A stretch of 64,000 bases of DNA from Seonamhaeicola sediminis. Its GTDB lineage: Bacteria > Bacteroidota > Bacteroidia > Flavobacteriales > Flavobacteriaceae. Of this stretch, positions 35,098-45,900 are shown in pieces. A model generated the notes under the pieces. That model saw only the letters and a program-made list of their open reading frames with translations. It searched no databases and was not told where the DNA came from. A program made the translations under genes and the position numbers. Position 1 is the stretch's first letter. The number at the start of each line of letters is the position of its first letter. Location: the NCBI RefSeq assembly GCF_004358095.2, contig NZ_SMZJ02000001.1, positions 496,001 through 560,000 of the forward strand. Direction: 5' to 3'.

Positions 35098-37395
35098 CTA
35101 CTTTGTCCCAGTCATTTCAAGTTTTAGCACCCCGCCGTTAGTTAAGGATTTATGAGACACATTAAATTTAGGCAAATCCTCGTTATTAAAAGAGGCCTCT
35201 TTTATGAAAACATTAGAACTGCTATTGTCTACAGATTGAATCTCCAAAGTCTTCCCTGAATAATATTCTGGATGTAATTGGATGGTTACCTTATCAAAAA
35301 TAGGACTTCCTATTTGATACTCCGGATTTTCCTCTGTACCTCCATTCACTTGAAACAGCCCAATTTTTATTAAAACGGCTAAACTTCCCATGAGGCCTTG
35401 GTCTTCATCGCCATTGTATCCTGTGGATGGGGCTAAACCACCAAAAACCTTAGAAGCTACTTGCCTAGACCAATAGTGGGTTAAATCTGGTCTTCCTAAT
35501 TTATTGAAAATAAAAGCTGTTTGAATGGAAGGCTGATTTCCATAATTTATGGGGATTTTACGATATTCTGGATGTAATTCTGAAGCATGCGATGTTCCCG
35601 AGGTAAAGTTTAATTGTTCCGCTTGTTCAAATTGTGTATTCAATTTATTGACAGCTTTGTCCTTGCCTCCCATGAGTTCAGCTAGTCCATCGTAATCATG
35701 AGGTACAAACCAAGTAGATTGCGCGCCATTGGATTCTATAAACCCTTCTTCGTAGGTATACGGACTATAGTCTACCTGCATTTTACCATCCACATTTTTG
35801 GCTTGCATCCAGCCCTCATCATTTAAAAGCTTTCCATAATTTTTTGAACGTTTTAGGAAGTATTCATAATCTTCCGTTTTATTCAGCTTCAATGCCAATT
35901 GGGCCAATACCCAATCTTGATAGGCATACTCTAAAGTTAAACCTGCACCATCTTGATGTCCGCCAAACTTCCCTTTAGGGTTAGGATGTGGCACAAAGCC
36001 TTTTTCCATATAGAAATCCAGTCCGCCACCAATATTGGTTTTATGCTCATAACCCGCTTTTTCCATAATACCTCCTTCTACATGGTTTTTCTTCAAAGCG
36101 TTATATATAGCTTCTATATTTTCCTTCAAAATACCTTTTTGAATCGCGCTGACAAAAAACGGTGTGGCTGGGGTACCTGTCATAACGTAGGTATAATTTC
36201 CACCTGATGGTCCTCTGGGAACCAAGCCTCCATCTTTATAATATTGAAGAAAAGACATGGCAAATTCCTCATAAATATCTGGGTAAGCTAGTCCCCAGAG
36301 TGTATTTAGTGTCCATTGCGCTCCCCAAAGTGCATCAGAATTGTAATGATTAAATTTTGGTTTTCCTGAAGCATCTAATGGCAATTGTCCAATCTTAAAT
36401 TTACCTCCAGTATTATCCGGATACGCACCATTGACATCATTAATAATGCGTCTGCCCTGAAGTGCATGCCATAAATCTGTATAAAAACGTCTTTGTTGTT
36501 TCTCGGTATTACCTTCAACCTTTATTCTACTCAATAACGAATTCCAATGGTCTTTAGAATCTTTAACTACCGCTTCAAAATCCCAGTGCGGTAACTCTGT
36601 TTTAAGATTCAAGTTTGCATTTTCTTCTGAAGTGTACGAGATAGCCACCTTCATAAGTAAGGGATTTTCCAAATCCTTAAAATGCATCAAGTAATTGCCT
36701 GTTGCTTCATCTTTTTGTAATTCGGTTACTGGAATATCGAGACTTACTCTAAAGAATACCTTAAATTCTTGAGGCCTTCTGTGGGTTGGTGTTGCCACTA
36801 CTGAACCCGCAAATTCCGTATCACTAATTTGGCGTAATTCGCCTTGGGCATTATCTGATGGCCCAAGTATGGTATTCAAATTAAATAGAACGGCATTTTT
36901 GGTGTTTTCTGGAAAGGTATACTTATGAAAACCCACTCTTGTGGTACTGGTAAGCTCTGTTTTAATATCATAACGTTGTAGTTTCAAGCTATGATAACCA
37001 GGTGTTACCGTCTCATTATCATGACTGAATTTTGAATAAAAATCCTTAAAAACGGTTTTAGTATTCGCATCAGAAAGTGTTACCGGCATAACCGACACAC
37101 CCGATATTTGCCAACCATGTATATGGCTAAAGCCTTTAATGGTATCGGTTTTATAACGATAACCACTGCCCCAAGCACCGTCTATTTCGTTATCTGGACT
37201 TAGGTTTACCATGCCAAATGGGCGACATGCTGATGAAAAGAAAAACCATCTGGAATTCTCTGTATCTAAATGCGGATATACCAAACTCGCGTAATCCATT
37301 GCTTTTTTGGTTTTATCAACAGTTGTTTTATCTTCATTTTTACATGAAAACAGTATACTTAAAACGGTTATTGTTACTATTAAATATTTTCTCAT
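35098..37395 (-). CDS. GH92 exo-alpha-mannosidase lipoprotein, divergent
   Basis: A 765-residue lipoprotein (lipobox ILFSC, Cys18). It has the two-domain GH92 plan: an N-terminal beta-sandwich and an (alpha/alpha)6 barrel, with DALWGAQWTLNTLWGLAYPD, YTYVMTGTPATP and the loop NGDEDQGLMGSLAVLIKIGLF near the C-terminus. In typical GH92 this last loop reads GNDDCGQMSAWY-FGLGFYP, so the catalytic acidic residues are kept but the surroundings differ. The substrate-binding region reads YGNQPSIQTAFIF where others have GNEPCHHVPYLY. It is therefore the most diverged GH92 here and may prefer another linkage. GH92 enzymes are calcium-dependent inverting exo-mannosidases. Confidence 0.88.
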   Translation of the reverse strand: MRKYLIVTITVLSILFSCKNEDKTTVDKTKKAMDYASLVYPHLDTENSRWFFFSSACRPFGMVNLSPDNEIDGAWGSGYRYKTDTIKGFSHIHGWQISGVSVMPVTLSDANTKTVFKDFYSKFSHDNETVTPGYHSLKLQRYDIKTELTSTTRVGFHKYTFPENTKNAVLFNLNTILGPSDNAQGELRQISDTEFAGSVVATPTHRRPQEFKVFFRVSLDIPVTELQKDEATGNYLMHFKDLENPLLMKVAISYTSEENANLNLKTELPHWDFEAVVKDSKDHWNSLLSRIKVEGNTEKQQRRFYTDLWHALQGRRIINDVNGAYPDNTGGKFKIGQLPLDASGKPKFNHYNSDALWGAQWTLNTLWGLAYPDIYEEFAMSFLQYYKDGGLVPRGPSGGNYTYVMTGTPATPFFVSAIQKGILKENIEAIYNALKKNHVEGGIMEKAGYEHKTNIGGGLDFYMEKGFVPHPNPKGKFGGHQDGAGLTLEYAYQDWVLAQLALKLNKTEDYEYFLKRSKNYGKLLNDEGWMQAKNVDGKMQVDYSPYTYEEGFIESNGAQSTWFVPHDYDGLAELMGGKDKAVNKLNTQFEQAEQLNFTSGTSHASELHPEYRKIPINYGNQPSIQTAFIFNKLGRPDLTHYWSRQVASKVFGGLAPSTGYNGDEDQGLMGSLAVLIKIGLFQVNGGTEENPEYQIGSPIFDKVTIQLHPEYYSGKTLEIQSVDNSSSNVFIKEASFNNEDLPKFNVSHKSLTNGGVLKLEMTGTK

Positions 37396-37399
37396 GCAG

Positions 37400-39028
37400 T
37401 TACTTGATTACTAGAATATTTTCCTTTATAGCATCACTATGTGTAAAATTCTCTTTTCCCTCAAAAACGAATTGTTTGTGGATAGTTTCTGGAACTGTGA
37501 CGCTTTCTAAATGTACACCATCAACACCATGGAACACAAAAGCTGGTCTAAAATCGTGATGTTCTAACTTTAAATTTACGTTTTTATATGTAATGTTGTT
37601 TGCATGTTTTACATAAAATCCCCAAGCTGGCAACTCGCCAAACATTGAAAATTCCGGATAATCTTTTATTTTCTCGGGCACTTGTTCCAATCTGCTTAAT
37701 GGCACATAAGCCATCCCTTTTGATGCTCTTCCTGGATATGTAATTTCTACATTTTCAATGGTTACGTTTTCAATGTTGTGTCCAGGAATACCAACAATGG
37801 AAGATGGAAAAGGATTGTGGAAGAAGTCTACTTCAGGTCCTCGTAAATCGTAATCTATGTCGGGCCTTCCAAAAGGCACCTCAACTTTGATATCTTTAAT
37901 GTGAATATTTTTTACTACTCCCGGTGCATCTCCGCCTCTATGCCCTAATCTTATAAAGATGGCATTGCCTGTATTTTTCGCTATGATATTGGAAACGTTG
38001 ATGTTTTCAATAACACCACCATCTACACTTTCAATAGCTATGGCTGAACGGAACGTATCAAATACTTCTATACTATCGATGGTTACGTTTTTAAATCCGC
38101 CGTAAGAAGCTGTTCCAAATTTTAATGCGCTAGCGCTACTTCTTATTTTACAATTCGCTATGTAAATGCTATCGTTGTAATACGCCGGGAAGTATGATTT
38201 TAGGCAGATACCGTCATCGGCTGAATTTACATCACAATTTGTGATTTGTACATTTTTGCAATCGGTAATGTCCATACCGTCGTTATTCCAATAGGCTCTA
38301 TTGATAATTTTTAAATTATCCAGTTTTAATTTTTCACATAATTCGAAAGACAATCCCCAGCATGCCCCATTTTGAAGATGTAGGTCTAAAATATCTACAT
38401 TTTTACACATCGAAAATCTGAGCAACTTAGGTCTAGCTGTTTCGTTGGGGCGCATACGCCTGTAGTTATATTTTGGGTCTTTGCGTTCTCCTGAATGATG
38501 TAAGCTGTCAATATTTAAAGCCAATGCTCTACCTTGACCGTCTATTTTTCCTTGGCCATATATCTTAAAATTGTTGGCCTTATAAGCCACCAAAAATGCC
38601 ATATTGGAATAGTCATCACGCTTGGGAGATTCTGGACGTTCTGGCATTGGCACATCTGAATAATGATAGGGGTTTGTACTTCCCAACAATATAGCATCTT
38701 CTTTTAAATAAAGACTTACGTTAGATTTCATTACCAAACCTCCTGAAAGATATTGCCCTTTAGGAAATACCAAGGTGCCCCCATTTTCCTTATGAACCTT
38801 ATCTATTAATTGTTGTAATGCTATGGTGTTTAGGGTTGTGCTATTACCAACTATACCATAATCTGTAACCAGATATTCTGTATCGTTGGTTTTTTTTATA
38901 TAGTTCTTATTTATTTCAATTTGAGAGACATTTACAGCTGTTTTTGGTGTTTCGTTACACGACCAAAAAAATAAGGTCAGTAACAACACGTATAAAACAG
39001 AACTATTAAATTTTGTCTTGTATATCAT
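37400..39028 (-). CDS. GH28-like parallel beta-helix lipoprotein
   Basis: A 542-residue lipoprotein (lipobox FFWSC, Cys24). From about residue 55 it shows the polygalacturonase-like right-handed beta-helix: ALQQLIDKVHKENGGTLVFP, then NNDGMDITDCKNV and SADDGICLKS (about residues 243-272), which carry the conserved aspartates of GH28. The usual GHG and RIK motifs that follow in true polygalacturonases are missing; the equivalent segment reads SASALKFGTASYGGF. It may therefore cut a non-galacturonan uronide or other acidic linkage. It is packed between two GH92 genes (gaps of 3-4 bases), so its natural substrate is probably a side chain of the same glycan. Confidence 0.8.
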   Translation of the reverse strand: MIYKTKFNSSVLYVLLLTLFFWSCNETPKTAVNVSQIEINKNYIKKTNDTEYLVTDYGIVGNSTTLNTIALQQLIDKVHKENGGTLVFPKGQYLSGGLVMKSNVSLYLKEDAILLGSTNPYHYSDVPMPERPESPKRDDYSNMAFLVAYKANNFKIYGQGKIDGQGRALALNIDSLHHSGERKDPKYNYRRMRPNETARPKLLRFSMCKNVDILDLHLQNGACWGLSFELCEKLKLDNLKIINRAYWNNDGMDITDCKNVQITNCDVNSADDGICLKSYFPAYYNDSIYIANCKIRSSASALKFGTASYGGFKNVTIDSIEVFDTFRSAIAIESVDGGVIENINVSNIIAKNTGNAIFIRLGHRGGDAPGVVKNIHIKDIKVEVPFGRPDIDYDLRGPEVDFFHNPFPSSIVGIPGHNIENVTIENVEITYPGRASKGMAYVPLSRLEQVPEKIKDYPEFSMFGELPAWGFYVKHANNITYKNVNLKLEHHDFRPAFVFHGVDGVHLESVTVPETIHKQFVFEGKENFTHSDAIKENILVIK

Positions 39029-39031
39029 TTT

Positions 39032-41116
39032 CTAATTTTGTTTTCCCCAAAGTGTATTGGGCATGTCTGTTAATTCAAATTGTAAAACGCCTCCTTTAGA
39101 AATTAAATTAAAGTCTATAATACTTGAATTTATTTCCTCTCCATTCCATGTAACTTTTTGAATGTAAATTGTATTTGGTGTTCTGCCATTGGTTATAATT
39201 TCCAATGGTTTGTCTTTTGTTTTTATGGTTATCTTATCAAATTGTGGTACTGTTAATGCTAACTGCGTACTTCCCGGAAACACAGGGTAAAGCCCCATAG
39301 TGGACCAAACATACCATGAAGACATGGTGCCTGCATCATCATCCATTTCTTTGATATAGCCATTTGGTGTTGCTGTAAATATTTTTTTTACTATTGGTGC
39401 TTCAAACTTTTCGTGGGTACCGTACCAGTTATTAGTTACTTTGTTGAGTAATTTGTCTACCAACTGTTGTGTTTTCCAAGGCGAATTGGTATAGTTATAC
39501 AAATAAGGCACTTGGATATCTGGTTGATTACCAATGTTAAACAGTTCGTTATCAAAGAAATACTCTAATTGATTTTCAAATTCGTCTTTGCCTCCCATCA
39601 TGGTTTGAATGCCTTGTATATCAAAAGGCACAAACCACCGATATTGCCACAGGGTACCTTCATATAAACCATCACCATGCATGATATCTGAATTTTCATC
39701 CATATTCATGAATTTATTCTCCCATGTTGTTTTATACTCAAATGCGCGTGCTCTGTAAAATTCTGCATCTACATTCTCTCCTAAAGCTTTAGAAATTTCT
39801 GAAAGCGCCCATAAATCATAACTAGATTCTAATACATTATCTGGAGATTTAAATGGTAGATGTTCAGCTTCTACTTTCATTTCTTTATAAATATCCGATA
39901 ATGGAAATGGTAATAGTCCTTTTTTATAAGCATCCAAAACCACTGCAATTGTATGTTCCGTTCTTATCGACAAAAAAGGCTCCGTGTCTGTTACCCAATC
40001 TACTTTTCCTTGTTTGTACAAGGCTTTCAATGACAATAACATGTCTCTATACTTGACTGGATATAACAGTGACAGTAATGGCAGTTTGGTTCTAAACGTA
40101 TCCCAAACAGACCATCCGTGATAATACGGGGTTTCTGATTGGTACTGCTTTCCATCACTTCCTCTAAATTCACCTCCTTCATCATTAATTATAAAAGGCG
40201 ACTGCGTAGCATGATATAAATGTGTGTAAAACAATGTTTTTAATGAGTCATTTTCAGTTTCAACATCAACTGCGCTTAACAAATTATTCCATGCTTTGGA
40301 AGCTTGAGATTTGACTTGAGAAAAGCTCAAATTTTTCGATGCTTTTAAGTTTTGAATAGCACTACTTACATCTACTACTGATAATGCACACCTCAACAAT
40401 ACATTTTGATTTTCCTTAGTAGAAAAACTAACAATCAATTTAGACTCCTTTTCTTTTATTTCTTCAGGCTCTTGACTAAATGCGATCGCATAGTAAAACG
40501 TGTATTTCCCTTTTTTGCAAATATTCACACTGGTAACTTTTCCACTAATAATGCCATTTCCTATCTGATGTTCTTCTGTTACATGTTCAACAAAAGAGCT
40601 AGCTAAATCAATTGTAAATCCAGCCTTCTCTGATTTTGGAAATGTATACTGATGAAAGCTCACTTGCTGTGTCGCTGTAAGTTGCGTTTCTACGCCATTA
40701 TTTAGCATAACCTTGTAATATCCCGCTTGAGCTTGTTCACTTTCTTTTGAAAACCTTATACGGTTTGGAATTGAGTCACCCTCTGAAATCACAAAAGGTA
40801 GTACTCGTAAATTACCACCAACACCCCTACAGCCTACACCTGAAAATCTCGTGTTTGAAAAACCGATAATTTCTTTGGCCATGTATTCGTACCCAGAATG
40901 TCCCACAGGACGTGTATCTGGACCTGGTTTTACCATTCCAAATGGTATGGATGCAGACACATCTGTTTGCCCATGATCATCTGCTGTACAAATAAATGGA
41001 TTGACGAAGTCTTCTATACTTTGATTTGATACAGCTACAGTAATACCAGCTTGCTTTTGACATGAGAAAACAATCAAAAAAACAAAAGCAATTATAATTG
41101 GGGTGTATCTACGCAT
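39032..41116 (-). CDS. GH92 exo-alpha-mannosidase lipoprotein
   Basis: A GH92 enzyme of 694 residues if started at MRRYTPIIIAFVF, which gives a lipoprotein signal ending at Cys19 (IVFSC). A frame-compatible ATG at 41143 is rejected because it sits inside the hairpin found upstream. Family blocks include PFICTADDHGQTDVSASIPFGMVKPGPD at the N-terminus (read in two parts), YHGWSVWDTFRTKLPLLSLL, the GNQPDIQVPYLYNY segment and MDDDAGTMSSWYVWSTMGLYP, which holds the catalytic base region. GH92 enzymes remove terminal alpha-mannose with inversion and need calcium. First gene after the susCD hairpin. Confidence 0.92.
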   Translation of the reverse strand: MRRYTPIIIAFVFLIVFSCQKQAGITVAVSNQSIEDFVNPFICTADDHGQTDVSASIPFGMVKPGPDTRPVGHSGYEYMAKEIIGFSNTRFSGVGCRGVGGNLRVLPFVISEGDSIPNRIRFSKESEQAQAGYYKVMLNNGVETQLTATQQVSFHQYTFPKSEKAGFTIDLASSFVEHVTEEHQIGNGIISGKVTSVNICKKGKYTFYYAIAFSQEPEEIKEKESKLIVSFSTKENQNVLLRCALSVVDVSSAIQNLKASKNLSFSQVKSQASKAWNNLLSAVDVETENDSLKTLFYTHLYHATQSPFIINDEGGEFRGSDGKQYQSETPYYHGWSVWDTFRTKLPLLSLLYPVKYRDMLLSLKALYKQGKVDWVTDTEPFLSIRTEHTIAVVLDAYKKGLLPFPLSDIYKEMKVEAEHLPFKSPDNVLESSYDLWALSEISKALGENVDAEFYRARAFEYKTTWENKFMNMDENSDIMHGDGLYEGTLWQYRWFVPFDIQGIQTMMGGKDEFENQLEYFFDNELFNIGNQPDIQVPYLYNYTNSPWKTQQLVDKLLNKVTNNWYGTHEKFEAPIVKKIFTATPNGYIKEMDDDAGTMSSWYVWSTMGLYPVFPGSTQLALTVPQFDKITIKTKDKPLEIITNGRTPNTIYIQKVTWNGEEINSSIIDFNLISKGGVLQFELTDMPNTLWGKQN

Positions 41117-41129
41117 AATGAAGTTAAAA

Positions 41130-41163
41130 ATAAAGGCAGACATGTAAAAGTATCTGCCTTTAT
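41130..41163 (-). terminator. Hairpin between susCD and the glycosidase genes
   Basis: Perfect 11-base inverted arms, ATAAAGGCAGA (41130-41140) and TCTGCCTTTAT (41153-41163), around a 12-base loop. On the transcribed minus strand the stem is followed by a T-rich stretch (TTTTT at 41125-41129). This is a rho-independent terminator or attenuator that would give more susCD than downstream enzyme mRNA. Confidence 0.7.
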
Positions 41164-41230
41164 AAAACTAAACTAACTCAAATAGAAAAAAAATACTTCT
41201 ACTTACTTTTATAAATCCATTACTACCTTT

Positions 41231-42889
41231 TTAGTAGTTTGGATTTTGCTGTATTGAACCCTCGGATAATGCTACCTCATTATCAGGTATTGGTCTTACC
41301 AAATGTGTATTAGCATTAAAAGCTCCATGATCTACAATATGAGGGTTATGAATGTTTATACGTTCTTCTAATTTTCCAGTTCTTTTCAAAACAGCCCATC
41401 TATCTTCTTCACCTGCCAGTTCAATAGCTCTCTCATCAAGAATGGTATCGATATTTACAGTAGTGTAATGATTTGCTACACCTGTAGCACGTTCTCTAAC
41501 TCTATTCAAATGACTTAAGGCAGCACTTGTATTACCTGCTCCAAGATGAGCCTCGGCAGCTATCAAATGCGTTGCTGCAATTCTAAATATGAATGCATCT
41601 CTAGAACCCCCATTCTCTGCGTCAATACCCACATCATCAAACTTTTTGAATATTGGAAAATTAGTCCTAAGCACGTTAGATGAATACTGGTAAATTACAC
41701 CAGGAATATTATCTGGTAACCCAAACAAGTACTGATCTGGTTGGTACACCCAGTACCTTTGTAATTTATCCGCTAATTCTGCAGGGGCTAGTGGTGTTTT
41801 AGGGTAATAAACTATGGTATCTCCAGGAATTACATTGTCAGAACCTTCAGGCGAAGTGAATGTAGCAGCCTCGTCGGCATATAATACTCTATGCAACGTT
41901 GCTTCATCTCTTGTATCATTAGCCGCCAACAAATCAAAGAAACGCGGTGTTGGCATTAAACCTGTATTGTTGGCTCCGTAAGGATTACCTCTTCCAATAC
42001 CTACATAATCATTCACAGGGTTCATAAAAATACCGTGTTTAGAATTATTTCTATCATCAAAATTACCACCAGGGCCATATTGTACAGCAAAAAGAACCTC
42101 AGGGTTTACCTGATTTCCATAATCAAAGACTTGAGCATAGGTTTGACTTCTAATATCATAAGACCCTATGGCTTGTTCTGCTTAATTTGCAGCGGTTGTA
42201 AAATCTGAAGCGCTACCAAAAGACTTATAAGCTCTAGTTAAATAGACATCGGCCAATAAATGTTGCGCTGCACGTTTTGATATTCTGCCTGTTTGAGGGC
42301 TATCTAACAAGTTTGGAATAGCAGCTTCTAAGTCAGTGATAATTTGGTCAAAAGTTTCTTGCTCGCTAGAACGCACATAATCTGTACGAATAGAATTGGT
42401 TTCATTCAGTTCTAAAACAATACCTCCAAAGTGTTTAGCTAAATTATAAAACCCTAAGGCTCTTAAAGCTTTAGCCTGAGCAATACCATAATCACGATCT
42501 GCTAATTTAGCATCACTCCAACTAATTTGATTTTCATAACGATTAATAACAGTATTGGCCTCAGAAGTTAAAGCATAATTAGCTCCCCAATAACCTGCTG
42601 AAGCACCCTCACTTGCAGTTAATCCGAAATAATCATTTAGTGGTGAATTACTTCTTACATCATCCTGAGAAGTAAACATATCTGTTCCAGCAAACGTAAT
42701 TCCATAATTCTTGTAAACACCCCTTAAGTGGCTATAAACTGAGACTACTAACGCATCAGCATTATCCTCATTAATTGAGTTTTCCACTACCAAACCGCCG
42801 TAAAACTCTTCTTCAATATAACTGTCACACGCCGCAGTTACAAACGCTAGAGCAATTATAATATATTTTATTTTAAAAATTGATTTCAT
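41231..42889 (-). pseudogene. SusD-like glycan-binding lipoprotein, broken by one in-frame TAA
   Basis: A reading frame of 552 sense-length codons with the expected SusD layout: lipoprotein signal ending at Cys21 (TAAC), the helical TPR-rich N-terminal part (ALRALGFYNLAKHFGGIVLEL) and a C-terminal part ending ALSEGSIQQNPNY. It is interrupted once, at 42182-42184, by TAA after residue 235. The frame then continues unchanged: TTAAN, stop, AEQAIGSYDIRSQTY. A single T-to-A change in a TTA leucine codon would explain it. If real, the outer-membrane binding lipoprotein partner of SusC is lost or truncated to 235 residues. A sequencing error is an equal possibility. It follows susC after 19 bases. 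Confidence 0.88.
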
Positions 42890-42908
42890 CTTCTTAACAA
42901 TTTAAAAT

Positions 42909-45900
42909 TTATAGTGATACATTTAATCCGAATAATACAACTTTAGTCATATAACCGGCTCCGTAAGAATTCTGTAATCCTGACTCTGGGTCTGGTCCCT
43001 CATAATCTGTAAAAACAAATGGATTTTGAATATCTAAAGACAATCTTGCACCATCCAATTGGATTTTATCTAAAAATGCTGAAGGCAAAGTATACGAAAA
43101 TCCTATATTACCAACTTTTACGAAATCAAACGATTCGTAATAGTATTCACCAGGATGCGCATAAGATAGAGCTGGTCTAGAAGCATTAGGGTTGTTCGGC
43201 GTCCAATAATCAATATTAATCTTATTAAATTTAGCCTGATCATTTTGGTATGGTGCAAAATTTTGGTACCACTCGGAATGTCCAAGAGAACCTTGACGCG
43301 TATTAATTTGAATTCTAGCTTCAAAATTCTTGTATGTAAAGGTATTTGTCATACCTGCAATCCAATCCGGAGTAGGTGAACCAATAACCACTTTATCTTC
43401 ATTGTTAATAACACCATCATTATTTTGATCTACAAACTTATATTGCCCAGGTCTTGCTCCAAAAGTAGCTGCCTCTGCATATTCATCTAATTGCCATATG
43501 CCATCATTTTCAAAAGAGAAGATTGCCGCAGGGTCTTCTCCTACTTTTGTCACACCATGACGTCCAAAAGGCACCTCTTCAACATCTCCATCTATTCTTA
43601 GGATTTCATCTCTATTTCTTGAGAAGTTAAAATTTGTTGTCCATTTAAAATTATCGTTTTGTATGTTGGTTGTATTCAATACAAATTCAAATCCTCTACT
43701 TCTTACTTCACCAAAATTTCCTATGGCACTACTAAAACCTGATAAGGCTAAAAGTGATCTTGGAAACAAGCTGCCATCAGTATCTTTATTGTAGTAATCC
43801 ATAGTAATATTAACTCTACTATTCAACAAACTAAAATCAAGACCAACATTTGTTTCGGTAGATACCGCCCAAGTCAACTCGGTATTCGGTAACCCAGCTA
43901 CAAATTGTGTGTTTACTAAGTCATCACCAAGCAAATAAGTTGAATTCCCTAAAAAAGACAAGGATGAGTAAGGTCCAACCGTATCAATATTACCCGTTTG
44001 CCCATAACTTAAACGAACTTTCATATTACTGAGCCAATCAATATTTTGCATAAAATCTTCTTCTGAAACTTTCCATGCTAAAGCTGCAGATGGAAAGAAA
44101 TCCCACTTATTACCAACCGCTAAACGCGAAGCACCGTCATAACGCCCTGTTAAAGTTAGTAAGTATTTGTCTTTGTAGGCATAATTTACTCTGGCTGCAA
44201 AAGAGGCAATATTGTCCTTTAAAAACCCACTGTTATAATCGCGAATATCTAAACCAGCACGTGTATTAAAGAATAAGAAATTATCGGTATTTAAATTACG
44301 TGTTTGAATATCTCCTCTTTCAAATTCTCTTAGAAATAAAGAAGAAATTAAGGTAGCCTTTACATTATTATTTTCATCTAAATCAAAATTCATGTTAGCA
44401 ATATTATCCCAAGTATAGGTAACCACGGAAGCTGAGTTATATACAGCACGTGTTCTGTTAGGTTCGTTCCTTGCTGCCTTGGTTAGCAATCCTCTAGATT
44501 CTCCATTCCTATCATAGGATACACTTGGTGAAAATTGTGTTTTTAAATCCAACCATTTTAATGGCTTGTATTGTAAAAAAGCATTAGCTATAATATCAAA
44601 ACGTTTTGTGTTTAAGCGCCATGCTCCTTGTTCTTCATAGATTGGATTGATAAATCGTTGGTCTTGTTCATCTGGAATTAAATCTAAGGAACCATCATCA
44701 TTAAATGGATTAACTGTAGGTGCTAAGCGAAATGAACTTCTAAACAATTCAAGACTCCCTTGTTCTCTTTCTGAATATGACAAATAAGCTTTTACTCCAA
44801 AAGTTAGTTGCTCATTAACTTTTTTACTAAGAGCTGCTGATAGATTATATCTCTCAAAAGCTTCAATGCCTACAACCCCTTCATCTTTTAAATAACCAAT
44901 AGATGTGTTATAAACTAAACCATTTTCTCCTCCTGAAGCGGAAAGGGTGTGACTTGTTTGTATCCCAGTTTCTTGAAATAAACCAATCCAATCTGTATAA
45001 TTTCTGTTTACAGCATTACTTTGTTCTTCTGCACCAATAAACTCAACCGTTGTATCTGGGACTATGCTGTTATAATCTGCTACGGTGGCTGGACCTCCAT
45101 TCAGTAAATTAGCAAAATCTCTAGCACGAACAACATCATTTACAAAAGCAACATATTCATCACCATTGTAAAAATTAGGAACATTTACGGCGCTACGTAC
45201 ACCAAAGGTTGCATCGTAAGTAAAACGCGTTCTACCTTCCAAACCGTTTTTAGTTGTTATAATCACAACACCATTTGCTCCTCTTGCTCCATAAATAGCT
45301 GTTGAGGAAGCATCTTTCAAAACATCTATTTGTTGAATATCAGCAGGATTTAATGCAATAATATTATCAAAGAAAATACCATCAACTACATAAAGAGGTT
45401 GAGATAAATCGCTAAAAGGAGAGTCACTAACACCATCATTACCTTGATTATTATTCCGTATAGATCCATTTCCACGAATATTGATGGATAAAGGTGCCCC
45501 AGGTTTATTATTCAAGACCCGAACATCTACACCAGCCAGACGCCCCTGAATTGCCGACGCTACATCTGTTTTTCTTTGCTCTACAACATCATCACTTCCA
45601 ATAGACACTACAGCACCAGTCAAATCTTTACGTTTAACTGCACCATAACCAATTACAACTACCTCGTCTAATTGCGCCGTATCTTCTTTCATTTGAACAT
45701 TTAAAGGCGATTGTCCTGAATAAACAATCTCTAAAGTCTGGTACCCCAGATAAGAAAATACAATAACAGCTCCATTGGTAGCCTCAATTGTATAATTACC
45801 ATCAAAATCTGTTGCAACACCTGTTGTTGTTCCCTTTATAAGGACATTTACACCCGGTATTGGCACATTTTGCTCGTCTGTTACAACACCTGATACAGTA

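Noticed and set aside
41117-41143. Upstream ATG for the GH92 after susD
   Set aside because: It lies in the loop of the terminator-like hairpin; the later ATG gives a proper lipoprotein signal.
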